A stretch of 64,000 nt of DNA. It comes from Sphingorhabdus sp. Alg231-15 (GTDB taxonomy: Bacteria > Pseudomonadota > Alphaproteobacteria > Sphingomonadales > Sphingomonadaceae). Shown piece after piece: positions 57,487-64,000 of the stretch (position 1 is the first letter of the stretch; each line of letters starts with the position of its first letter). The position numbers and the translations under genes were made by a program. The stretch covers positions 3,552,402 to 3,616,401 of the forward strand of contig NZ_LT703001.1 of the NCBI RefSeq assembly GCF_900149705.1, written 5' to 3'. The notes beneath the pieces were generated by a model that saw only the letters and a program-made list of their open reading frames with translations, ran no database searches and was not told the DNA's origin.

Positions 57487-58185
57487 ATGCTAAGAGGTTT
57501 GCAATTGGCTGATTCACAAAATTTTTCTGGATCCGCTTTTGGCGCAGCCGGCTTTGTAACTGCGCTACCAGATACTGTTCGTGAGCGTTTATTGGCTCAT
57601 GGCCGTACGCGCTGTTTTGCCAAAGGAGAATTGATCCAGCAGCGCGGTGATCCCGGTCGGGAATTTTGGTATATCCTCACCGGCTCTGTGCAAATTGGTC
57701 GTTTCTCAGTTGACGGTGAGTTGACTCTTTTTGCGCTGCTCGGCCCCGGAGAAAGCTTTGGTGAACAGGCCTTTCTGGGCGAGTTTCCGCGTTTGGTAGA
57801 TGCCATTGCCGGGACAGAAACAAAGCTGGTTCAAGTGGGTGAGAAGGAATTAGAGGCAGCGATTGCGTCGGATCCGAGCGTGGTGAGGATATTGTTGAAA
57901 GCAATGGCGCATATGGTGCAACGCGGATTTGATTTGGTTGAGGCGGGACGAAATCTGTCGACGGTCGACAGGGTTGCACAGGCTTTATTGCAGCATTGTA
58001 ACGAAGGGGAGTACAATGTCACGATAACCGTAACCCAACAAAGCCTTGCTGATCTTGTTGGCGTGTCACGAGTGTCGCTGGGGAAAGCCCTCGATAAAAT
58101 TGAAGATTCGGGCCTGATCTCGCGCCGCTATGGCCGGATCATTGTGAGGGACCGGGGCAAACTGTCCCGCTTGCTTGGAGACTAA
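57487..58185 (+). CDS. Crp/Fnr family transcriptional regulator
   Basis: Regulator of 232 residues, starting at ATG 57487 (a TTG at 57481 is possible). The N-terminal cyclic nucleotide-binding fold includes GRTRCFAKGELIQQRGDPGREFWYILTGSVQI and ALLGPGESFGEQAFLG. The C-terminal winged helix (TVDRVAQALLQHC, then VTQQSLADLVGVSRVSLGKALDKIEDSGLI) is normal. It has no cysteine cluster of the Fnr kind, so it is not an Fe-S oxygen sensor. Divergent from the sterol desaturase gene. Confidence 0.88.
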   Translation: MLRGLQLADSQNFSGSAFGAAGFVTALPDTVRERLLAHGRTRCFAKGELIQQRGDPGREFWYILTGSVQIGRFSVDGELTLFALLGPGESFGEQAFLGEFPRLVDAIAGTETKLVQVGEKELEAAIASDPSVVRILLKAMAHMVQRGFDLVEAGRNLSTVDRVAQALLQHCNEGEYNVTITVTQQSLADLVGVSRVSLGKALDKIEDSGLISRRYGRIIVRDRGKLSRLLGD

Positions 58186-58874
58186 TTTTCTGGGCCTGAT
58201 TCCAGGAACCAGCGCATGACACCGCCTTGAAAAGGGGTCCAGATTCCGGTTCTGATGCCAGCTTGTCGCAACACATCGCTGGTCCAGCTGTTGCAGGTGT
58301 AGAACGCATTATAATGTCCGCGAGATTTGTAAAATAGATCGTCCTTTCCATAGCCAGGCGAAGGAATTGATCGGCCGGCTTCATCGAGCACGAAGCGCTG
58401 CTTTATCGCCTCAACGATCAGACGATATTCCGATTCCGTGACTTTGAAACTGCGGCGATAATGAGGATAAACCTGTGGATAATTCAGGTGATAAACATGC
58501 AGCAACACGTCGCTGCTACCAAAAACAGCGCTGGCCGCATCCTTGACACGCAGATCCTGCCAATGTTCTGCGTTGCGATAGACGCCTTCATGACCCCAGC
58601 CGACAAGAATATGGCTGCCATATTCTGTTGGATCATCAAGATGTTGGGGACGGATTAACTCGCTCCAGTCATGCGCATCACTGTGCATGGGCATGATGAT
58701 ACCGGTATGGAGGCCATTGGTTTCTATGAATAATTCTATGCCATCATCGGGGCTTTTCCAGAATTGATTGGCGGGAAATATGCTGCCGAGCAGAGCGGCA
58801 ACAAGATAGAGCATGACCACTGCCGACATGGCTTTGATGATGCGTTTGGGCCATTTCATTCGAGAAGTTGCCAT
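58182..58874 (-). CDS. DUF2459 (TIGR02117) family protein
   Basis: Membrane-anchored protein of 230 residues. The ATG at 58874 (MATSRMKWPKRIIKAMS) opens one membrane helix (AVVMLYLVAALLGSIF). The large exported part has the family features ELFIETNGLHTGIIMP near residue 48, GSHILVGWGHEGVYRN near 87 and GHYNAFYTCNSWTSDVLRQAGI near 190, with a cysteine and two histidines that suggest a papain-like (NlpC-type) fold. The longer frame to 59162 runs through the divergent phhA gene and is rejected. Function unknown. Confidence 0.82.
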   Translation of the reverse strand: MATSRMKWPKRIIKAMSAVVMLYLVAALLGSIFPANQFWKSPDDGIELFIETNGLHTGIIMPMHSDAHDWSELIRPQHLDDPTEYGSHILVGWGHEGVYRNAEHWQDLRVKDAASAVFGSSDVLLHVYHLNYPQVYPHYRRSFKVTESEYRLIVEAIKQRFVLDEAGRSIPSPGYGKDDLFYKSRGHYNAFYTCNSWTSDVLRQAGIRTGIWTPFQGGVMRWFLESGPEN

Positions 58875-58903
58875 TGAAACCTTTTCTGCTGTAGGATGTC
58901 CAC

Positions 58904-59800
58904 ATGTTGACAGCCCCCGACCCAGAATCCCATGTCTATGACAAGCCGCCTGCGCACGCAAATGCGGACTGGACGATAGACCAGAACTGGTCTGCCTATG
59001 GTGCAGAGGAGCACACGACCTGGGACACGCTTTTTGCGCGCCAGAAGGAAATGTTACCCGGACGTGCGGCACAGGCCTTTCTTGATGGCATCGATATATT
59101 ACAACTGTCGAAGCCCGGCATTCCGGATTTTGAGGAACTGAACCACATCCTGATGGATGCAACCGGCTGGCAGGTGGTGGCTGTGCCGGGACTGGTACCG
59201 GATGATGTGTTTTTTGACCATCTCGCCAATCGCCGCTTTGTTTCAGGCAATTTTATCAGGCGGCCCGATCAGCTCGACTATCTGCAGGAACCCGATATTT
59301 TCCATGACGTTTTTGGTCATGTGCCGATGCTCGCGGATCAACGCTTTGCCGACTATATGGAAGCTTATGGTCGAGGCGGTCTCCGCGCGCTGAAATTTGG
59401 CACGCTCAAACAGTTGGCGCGGCTATATTGGTACACCGTGGAGTTCGGCCTGATTCAGGAGGCGGACGGTTTGCGGATATATGGTGCTGGAATAGTGTCG
59501 AGCTATGGCGAGAGTGTCTTTGCGCTTGATAGTGGCAGTCCCAACCGCATCATGTTCGATCTGGAACGGGTATTGCGCACAGAATACCGGATCGATGATT
59601 TTCAGCAAAATTACTTTGTCATACCCAGTCTCGACGAGCTTTTGCGCGTGACTGTCGAAACCGATTTCAAACCGGTTTACGAAAAAATTGCCAGTCTGCC
59701 GGATATTGCGATTGCCGATATTGTCGAGGGGGACGAGGTGCTGACACACGGCACGCAGGATCATCCCAGCGCACAATCAGACAAAGCCGTCATCGTCTAA
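58904..59800 (+). CDS. phhA: Phenylalanine 4-monooxygenase
   Basis: Pterin-dependent iron enzyme converting phenylalanine to tyrosine; 298 residues, the usual bacterial length. The iron ligands are the two histidines in EPDIFHDVFGHVPML near residue 140 and the glutamate in YWYTVEFGLIQE near 185. The pterin-site LVPDDVFFDHLANRRFVSGNFIR and the later SSYGESVFAL are family hallmarks. Divergent from the DUF2459 gene, 29 bp between starts. Pterin recycling genes are not nearby. Confidence 0.95.
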   Translation: MLTAPDPESHVYDKPPAHANADWTIDQNWSAYGAEEHTTWDTLFARQKEMLPGRAAQAFLDGIDILQLSKPGIPDFEELNHILMDATGWQVVAVPGLVPDDVFFDHLANRRFVSGNFIRRPDQLDYLQEPDIFHDVFGHVPMLADQRFADYMEAYGRGGLRALKFGTLKQLARLYWYTVEFGLIQEADGLRIYGAGIVSSYGESVFALDSGSPNRIMFDLERVLRTEYRIDDFQQNYFVIPSLDELLRVTVETDFKPVYEKIASLPDIAIADIVEGDEVLTHGTQDHPSAQSDKAVIV

Positions 59801-59804
59801 CCAA

Positions 59805-60788
59805 TCAGCATTCTCCGAAATAGTCCGAGGCCAGCGGCGACCGGATAGTCTGTTGCGGTTTTCTGGCACCATATTGGCGTGCCTTGACCAGTGTCAGGCA
59901 GGGCCACTGATTTTCCAAAAGGCTATGGCGTAACCGAAATCCGGCCCGAATATAGCTATGCAGGACATCTGGGCGTTGGGTTTGCAGCAAACCAGCCAGG
60001 ATCAAAACCGTGTTCGGCGCGGCTGCAGCCGCTATTTGCGGTGCCAAAGCGACAAGTGGTCCTGCCAATATGTTCGCAATGATCAGGTCAAAAGGCGCGC
60101 GTCTGCCGATCGCCGGATGATCCAGCCCGTTGCTGGTCTCCAGCCTGATCGCATTGGGTATATTGCCGATCCTGATCCTGTTGATCGCAGCATTTTGAGC
60201 GCTGACTTCGACGGCGACGGGGTCAATATCACTGGCGATAATCTGGGCGGTTGGCCAAAGATGACGCGCGGCAAAGGCGAGCAGGCCGGTGCCTGTGCCG
60301 ACATCGATGATATTGTGATAATTTTGACCCAGCCGTTTCAGCCGGTCGAGGCTTTCCAGACAGCCTTTGGTCGTTTCATGATGACCAGTACCAAAGGCCT
60401 GGCCGGCATCGATACAGATGTTGGCGACATTATTGTCGTCCAGCGGCGTGCTGTTTGATGTGTGCACATAAAAACGGCCTGCGCGCAGCGGCTCCAGTCC
60501 TTGCTGGCTGAGCGTGACCCAGTCTTCATCGTCAAGCTTTTCAACTGCCGGATCGATCTGGGACAGCTTGGCGGATGGCGACAGTTCGGCAATGTCCTTC
60601 AGAAGCGCCGCATCGGGATTGAAGTCGCAATAAATCTCGATGACCCAATCATCGGGTGTTTCGGGATCTGCTTCGCGCGTGACAATGGTCGGTACGCTGT
60701 CGGTCGAGCTAAGGAAGAGATTGTCCTCGGATAATCGATCCGCCTCTTCGCGCGTGCATGGCAGAGTGACTTTCCAGGTGTCGGTCAA
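59805..60788 (-). CDS. prmA: Ribosomal protein L11 methyltransferase
   Basis: SAM-dependent enzyme that trimethylates lysines of L11; 327 residues. After an N-terminal L11-recognition domain comes DAGQAFGTGHHETTKGCLESL near residue 130, then motif I DVGTGTGLLAFAARHLWP, and the catalytic-site FDLIIANILAGPLVALAP near 235, all PrmA signatures. Convergent with phhA, 4 bp apart. The preceding ABC-F gene on the same strand ends 27 bp upstream. Confidence 0.93.
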   Translation of the reverse strand: MTDTWKVTLPCTREEADRLSEDNLFLSSTDSVPTIVTREADPETPDDWVIEIYCDFNPDAALLKDIAELSPSAKLSQIDPAVEKLDDEDWVTLSQQGLEPLRAGRFYVHTSNSTPLDDNNVANICIDAGQAFGTGHHETTKGCLESLDRLKRLGQNYHNIIDVGTGTGLLAFAARHLWPTAQIIASDIDPVAVEVSAQNAAINRIRIGNIPNAIRLETSNGLDHPAIGRRAPFDLIIANILAGPLVALAPQIAAAAAPNTVLILAGLLQTQRPDVLHSYIRAGFRLRHSLLENQWPCLTLVKARQYGARKPQQTIRSPLASDYFGEC

Positions 60789-60815
60789 AGGGCCTGACCC
60801 CGGGCAGAACCATTG

Positions 60816-62690
60816 CTATGCATTGGCCATCTCCAGCGCTTCATTCGCCTCCAGCCAGACGGCTTCGTTCTGCTCCAGCTCGTCCTGAACCGTCGCCCGC
60901 AATTTCATCAACTCGGTCATGGTCAGGTCGGCATGTTCTTTTTCCGCACTGGCCGGATCAAACATCGCGCGATCAATGGCAGACAGTTTCTTTCCGAGCG
61001 TTTCGATCTTCTTCTCGGCGCTACTGGCGGTTTTGCGCAGCTCCGATTGTTGCTTGCGCCGCTCAGCGGCCAGTCGGCGTTCTTCCTTGCGGTTGCCGCC
61101 ACCCCCGCTTGTGGCAGGTTTGACCTCTTGATTTCGCCCCAACACAAAGTCGGTATAGTCGTTGAGCGACCCGGAAAATTCCTTTGCCTTGCCGCTATCC
61201 ACCATGACCAGCCGATCAGCGGTAAGTTCCAGCATGTGGCGATCATGGCTGACCATGATCACCGCACCGCTATATTCATTCAGCGCATGGACCAGCGCCT
61301 CGCGAGCGTCGACGTCGAGATGGTTTGTCGGCTCATCAAGAATTAACAGATGCGGTGCATCGCGGGTGATCAAGGCCAACGCCAGTCGCGCCCGCTCGCC
61401 GCCCGATAACTTGCCGACCTTCATTGTCGCCTTGTCACCGGAAAATCCGAACCGGCCCAGTTGCGCGCGCACCGCACCCGGCTTTGCATCTTTCATCAGC
61501 CGCGTCATATGTTCCAGCGGCGTATCGGTCGGATCCAGCTCTTCCACCTGATATTGGGTGAAATAGCCGACGGTCAATTTGCCGGACTTGTTCATTGCGC
61601 CGGCCTTGGGATCCAGCTGGCTGGCAAGCAATCGCGCAAGCGTGGTTTTGCCATTGCCGTTTCGACCCAGCAGAGCCGTACGATCATCCGGATCGAGGCG
61701 CAGGTTCAGACCGGATAATATGATATTGTCGCCATAACCCACTGCCGCATCATCCAGCGTGATCAGCGGCGGCTTGAGTTCGGCTGGACTGGGGAAATGA
61801 AAGCTGAGCGAGGGATCTTCAATTGCAGCCGCAATCGGCTCCATGCGGGACAGCGCCTTGACCCGGCTCTGCGCCTGTTTGGCACTATGCGCCTTGGCAC
61901 CCCAGCGGTCGACAAAGGCTTGCAGCTTTTCTCGTTGGGCGAGCTGCTTTTCACGGGACGCCGCCATTTGCGCCTGGCGTTCGGCGCGCTGTTTCTCGAA
62001 GGCGTCATAGCCACCGGGGTAGAGCGTCGTCTTACCGCCTTGCAGATGCAGAATATGATCGACCACATTATTGAGCAGATCGCGCTCATGGCTGATCACC
62101 AAAATCGTCGCCTGATAACTGGTCAGGAAATTTTCGAGCCACAGCGTCGCTTCGAGGTCGAGATGGTTTGACGGCTCGTCGAGCAATAACAATTCAGGCT
62201 GCGAAAATAACAGCGCGGCCAGTGCCACGCGCATTCGCCAGCCGCCGGAAAAACTGTCCATGGGTTGCTGCTGCGCGTCTTCGTCGAAACCCAGACCGAT
62301 CAGGATTTTCGCAGCGCGGGCAGGTGCACTGTGCGCTTCGATCATATTCAGACGCTCATGGATTTCACCAATCCTGTGGGGTTCGTCTGCCGTTTCCGCT
62401 TCTGCCAACAAGGTCGCGCGTTCCGTGTCCGCCGCCAGCACGGTGTCGAGTGGGGTCTCCGACCCAGCGGGGGCTTCCTGCGCGATATAGCCCAAACGTG
62501 CTCCTTTGGGCATGTCGACGCTGCCATCATCCGGCTCGAGTAGCCCGGCGATGGCTTTCATCAAGGTCGACTTGCCCGCGCCATTGCGACCAATCATGCC
62601 CACGCGCGCGCCGGGGGGCAGGGCAGCGGTGGCCCCGTCCAGAATGACCGCACCACCAAGGCGCACCGTGATATTGCTAAAATTCAGCAT
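60816..62690 (-). CDS. ABC-F family ATPase
   Basis: Cytosolic protein of 624 residues with two ABC domains and no membrane part. Walker A motifs: GRNGAGKSTLMKAI near residue 36 and GRNGNGKTTLARLL near 345; signature motifs SGGWRMRVALAALLF near 145 and LSGGERARLALALI near 430; Walker B LLLDEPSNHLDLE and LILDEPTNHLDVD. A linker of 80 residues (EKQRAERQAQMAASREKQ) joins the two, and the C-terminus is a coiled coil. Translation-linked factor of the YheS/Uup kind; not an exporter. Confidence 0.93.
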   Translation of the reverse strand: MLNFSNITVRLGGAVILDGATAALPPGARVGMIGRNGAGKSTLMKAIAGLLEPDDGSVDMPKGARLGYIAQEAPAGSETPLDTVLAADTERATLLAEAETADEPHRIGEIHERLNMIEAHSAPARAAKILIGLGFDEDAQQQPMDSFSGGWRMRVALAALLFSQPELLLLDEPSNHLDLEATLWLENFLTSYQATILVISHERDLLNNVVDHILHLQGGKTTLYPGGYDAFEKQRAERQAQMAASREKQLAQREKLQAFVDRWGAKAHSAKQAQSRVKALSRMEPIAAAIEDPSLSFHFPSPAELKPPLITLDDAAVGYGDNIILSGLNLRLDPDDRTALLGRNGNGKTTLARLLASQLDPKAGAMNKSGKLTVGYFTQYQVEELDPTDTPLEHMTRLMKDAKPGAVRAQLGRFGFSGDKATMKVGKLSGGERARLALALITRDAPHLLILDEPTNHLDVDAREALVHALNEYSGAVIMVSHDRHMLELTADRLVMVDSGKAKEFSGSLNDYTDFVLGRNQEVKPATSGGGGNRKEERRLAAERRKQQSELRKTASSAEKKIETLGKKLSAIDRAMFDPASAEKEHADLTMTELMKLRATVQDELEQNEAVWLEANEALEMANA

Positions 62691-62776
62691 GTGCGCTCGT
62701 TAGCGAAGCTTTTGGGATTCGGCTAGTGAACCGTGAAGCTGCGGAACTAAATCGAACCATTTGGGACATCGTCCAC

Positions 62777-62799
62777 TATATCCCGAAAGCGGACATTAG
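62777..62799. repeat. Palindromic dispersed motif, copy 1
   Basis: TATCCCGAAAGCGGACATTAG, ending at 62799. A GTCC at 62771-62774 can pair with GGAC at 62791-62794. Shared with copies at 62995 and 63616. Confidence 0.7.
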
Positions 62800-62820
62800 A
62801 GCATTTCGGAAAATCTAGTT

Positions 62821-62964
62821 TCATATCAAAAATCTGATCATGCCAATCAAACCGGCGATAAACAATATTCCGAAAATCCAGACAGACAACAATCCATATT
62901 TTTCGCCTAAAAGAGTGGCGATGCTCTCAAACAGCAGCCTTACAATTGTAGCGATAATACCCAT
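62821..62964 (-). CDS. Small membrane protein, 47 residues
   Basis: Open frame from ATG 62964 to TGA at 62821. The product starts MGIIATIVRLLFES, has a charged GEK near residue 21 and a long hydrophobic helix (GLLSVWIFGILFIAGLIG), then ends MIRFLI. It looks like a typical small inner-membrane protein, with a weak GGGAAAA ribosome site 12 bases upstream. Unknown family. Confidence is limited by its length. Confidence 0.4.
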   Translation of the reverse strand: MGIIATIVRLLFESIATLLGEKYGLLSVWIFGILFIAGLIGMIRFLI

Positions 62965-62994
62965 CTGCAATAAATTTTCCCGTTAGGTCCGCTC

Positions 62995-63015
62995 TATCCC
63001 GAAAGCGGACGTTAG
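62995..63015. repeat. Palindromic dispersed motif, copy 2
   Basis: TATCCCGAAAGCGGACGTTAG. GTCCGCT at 62987-62993 pairs with AGCGGAC at 63004-63010, the best-formed hairpin of the three copies. Confidence 0.7.
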
Positions 63016-63036
63016 AATTAAAGGTTCGGCGAGATG

Positions 63037-63471
63037 TCAGTTTTTTTGGGCATTAGTTGGATACTTCTTGATCACATAGCCTTTCGGCAAGTTTTGTCGA
63101 ATGCATGACACAGTTGCAACGTTTGATGTCCAAACGAAATATCGACTTGGTAATTCAGGTAATGTTAAATCTCCCGTTTGAGTATCCATCACTATACCAC
63201 TAGGTTCACAATTGAGAATGTCTTCATACATTGATGGCCTACTAAAGCTCTGATCAATCACCGATGATACTGGAACCCGGTCATCCCATGAGTGAGATGA
63301 AAACAACGTTTCATTATTCAGTTTCTGAGATGCCTCTAACACCGGCATATGTATCAACCATCTCTCTCCTTCATAAATAATCGACGCATCCTCTTGATCT
63401 GAAAATAGCAAATAGGCGTTCGCCATGATCAACACTATTGCGGCAGCTATTAAGAAGCGTCTTCTTTTCAC
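63037..63471 (-). CDS. Exported hypothetical protein
   Basis: Unrecognised 144-residue protein. A positively charged start and one hydrophobic helix (FLIAAAIVLIMANAYLLF) suggest a signal anchor or peptide. The exported part has two cysteines (NCEPSG, VSCIRQ) that could form a disulphide. The coding region is AT-rich compared with the rest of the window. No neighbour suggests a function. It lies between copies 2 and 3 of the palindromic motif. Confidence 0.55.
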   Translation of the reverse strand: MKRRRFLIAAAIVLIMANAYLLFSDQEDASIIYEGERWLIHMPVLEASQKLNNETLFSSHSWDDRVPVSSVIDQSFSRPSMYEDILNCEPSGIVMDTQTGDLTLPELPSRYFVWTSNVATVSCIRQNLPKGYVIKKYPTNAQKN

Positions 63472-63580
63472 TCAATCCTCCCGCAACTTTCTCGAACGGA
63501 TAGAAACTTCTATCGGATCAGAATTGTTCAAATTACTATCAAAAGCACAGCTTTAACTAACACCGCCGCCTAAACTTTCA

Positions 63581-63638
63581 ACGTCCGCTTTTGCGCCCAA
63601 AGCGGTCACGACTGCTATATCCCGAAAGCGGACATTAG
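63581..63638. repeat. Palindromic dispersed motif, copy 3 with inverted half
   Basis: TATCCCGAAAGCGGACATTAG ends at 63638. An inverted half ACGTCCGCTT at 63581-63590 can pair with AAGCGGACAT (63626-63635), giving a larger hairpin than in the other copies. It lies in the 257 bp gap between two small genes. Confidence 0.65.
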
Positions 63639-63728
63639 CAATCTGGTTGTTTGGTTCAATCAATAGGGTTAGGGATTTCAAATCTTGGCCACCTAGGAAA
63701 ACCCTAGTTAACTGAGGACTAAGAAAGA

Positions 63729-64000
63729 ATGATATCAGAAGAAAACATTTGGAAATTTGGTGGAGCTGGCATTTTAACGCTGCTTAGTGGTTTTGCACTG
63801 ATACAGGGCGTGACCATTTACACCCCAACTCCACTATATATTATTCTTTTCGCTTGGATTATTCCGCCATTAGCTGTTGTTCTAATGCCTATATGTTACG
63901 TCGTGGTTTTACATCTAGGAATAAAATCACCTAGATTCTCCTTATATGTCTTAATCCTATGCTTGATGTTCAGTGCCTTAAACGCTTGGTCGATTTACGG
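63729..64000 (+). CDS. Partial membrane protein, runs off the window
   Basis: Open frame from ATG 63729 to the window end, 90 codons without a stop. Three hydrophobic segments are visible (GGAGILTLLSGFALIQG, YIILFAWIIPPLAVVLMPICYVVVL and LYVLILCLMFSALNAWS), so it is a small integral membrane protein. The family is unknown. Codon use is AT-rich, as in the gene to its left. Confidence 0.5.
   Translation, partial: MISEENIWKFGGAGILTLLSGFALIQGVTIYTPTPLYIILFAWIIPPLAVVLMPICYVVVLHLGIKSPRFSLYVLILCLMFSALNAWSIY

Larger units (their letters stand above)
62691..63036. other. Intergenic region with palindromic repeats and one small gene
   Basis: About 350 bp before the ABC-F gene, markedly richer in A and T. 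It holds two copies of the palindromic motif ATCCCGAAAGCGGAC (62777-62799 and 62995-63015) and a 47-codon open frame on the minus strand between them. Nothing else recognised. Confidence 0.5.

Noticed and set aside
58875..59162. N-terminal extension of the DUF2459 protein
   Set aside because: It runs antisense through the first third of phhA; the membrane helix starts right after the 58874 ATG.

Overview
The window reads as chromosomal DNA of a moderate-GC, aerobic, carotenoid-forming alphaproteobacterium, most probably of the order Sphingomonadales (Sphingorhabdus/Parasphingorhabdus-like). This rests on protein flavour and gene order: crtY-crtI carotenoid genes, a rimP-nusA-ylxR-infB-rbfA-truB-rpsO-pnp block, bamD-recN-ligA, a prfB without a programmed frameshift, and short dispersed palindromes of a type common in this group. 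I recognised no tRNA, rRNA, CRISPR array, prophage or classical IS element.

Layout. 0-5 kb: lycopene cyclase and phytoene desaturase (minus strand), divergent from a sterol-desaturase-like enzyme, a DUF2141 exported protein and a MipA/OmpV outer-membrane protein. 5-13 kb: prfB, an NTF2-like lipoprotein, then a minus-strand lipid-oxidation group (long-chain alcohol oxidase-like GMC enzyme, membrane SRPBCC protein, fatty acid desaturase), a beta-propeller lipoprotein and a CsgG-like protein. 13-20 kb: ferredoxin-NADP reductase, epoxide-hydrolase-like enzyme, DUF4328 protein, D-aminoacylase-like amidohydrolase and a DUF2946/outer-membrane pair that may relate to copper. 20-30 kb: dnaN, histidine phosphatase, rlmN, a Rid protein, a cytochrome b / molybdenum oxidoreductase pair, cyclopropane fatty acid synthase, argG and a Ca/Na antiporter. 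30.7-32.2 kb: a compact arsR-arsI-aquaporin operon for organoarsenical detoxification.

32.8-45.5 kb is the large translation/RNA block, interrupted between rbfA and truB by tdk, a GNAT protein, a methyltransferase and a DUF2239 gene. 45.5-52.5 kb holds an MFS exporter, bamD, recN and ligA. 52.5-59.8 kb holds two more sterol-desaturase-family enzymes, a membrane-anchored AraC regulator, an S41 peptidase, a Crp-type regulator, a DUF2459 protein and phenylalanine hydroxylase. 59.8-62.7 kb holds prmA and an ABC-F ATPase. From 62.7 kb to the end the DNA looks AT-richer, carries three copies of a palindromic motif and only small unrecognised genes, and may be the edge of an accessory region.

The most striking signal is at 49.7-50.9 kb. 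A small DUF559 (Vsr-like nuclease fold) gene sits between recN and ligA, flanked by two G/C-rich hairpins whose inner arms are complementary to each other. A short version with the same two ends and no gene lies in frame inside ligA, adding about 40 residues to an essential enzyme. This looks like an autonomous/non-autonomous pair of a palindromic mobile element with DUF559 as candidate mobilising nuclease. A different palindromic repeat also seems to be captured in frame in truB.
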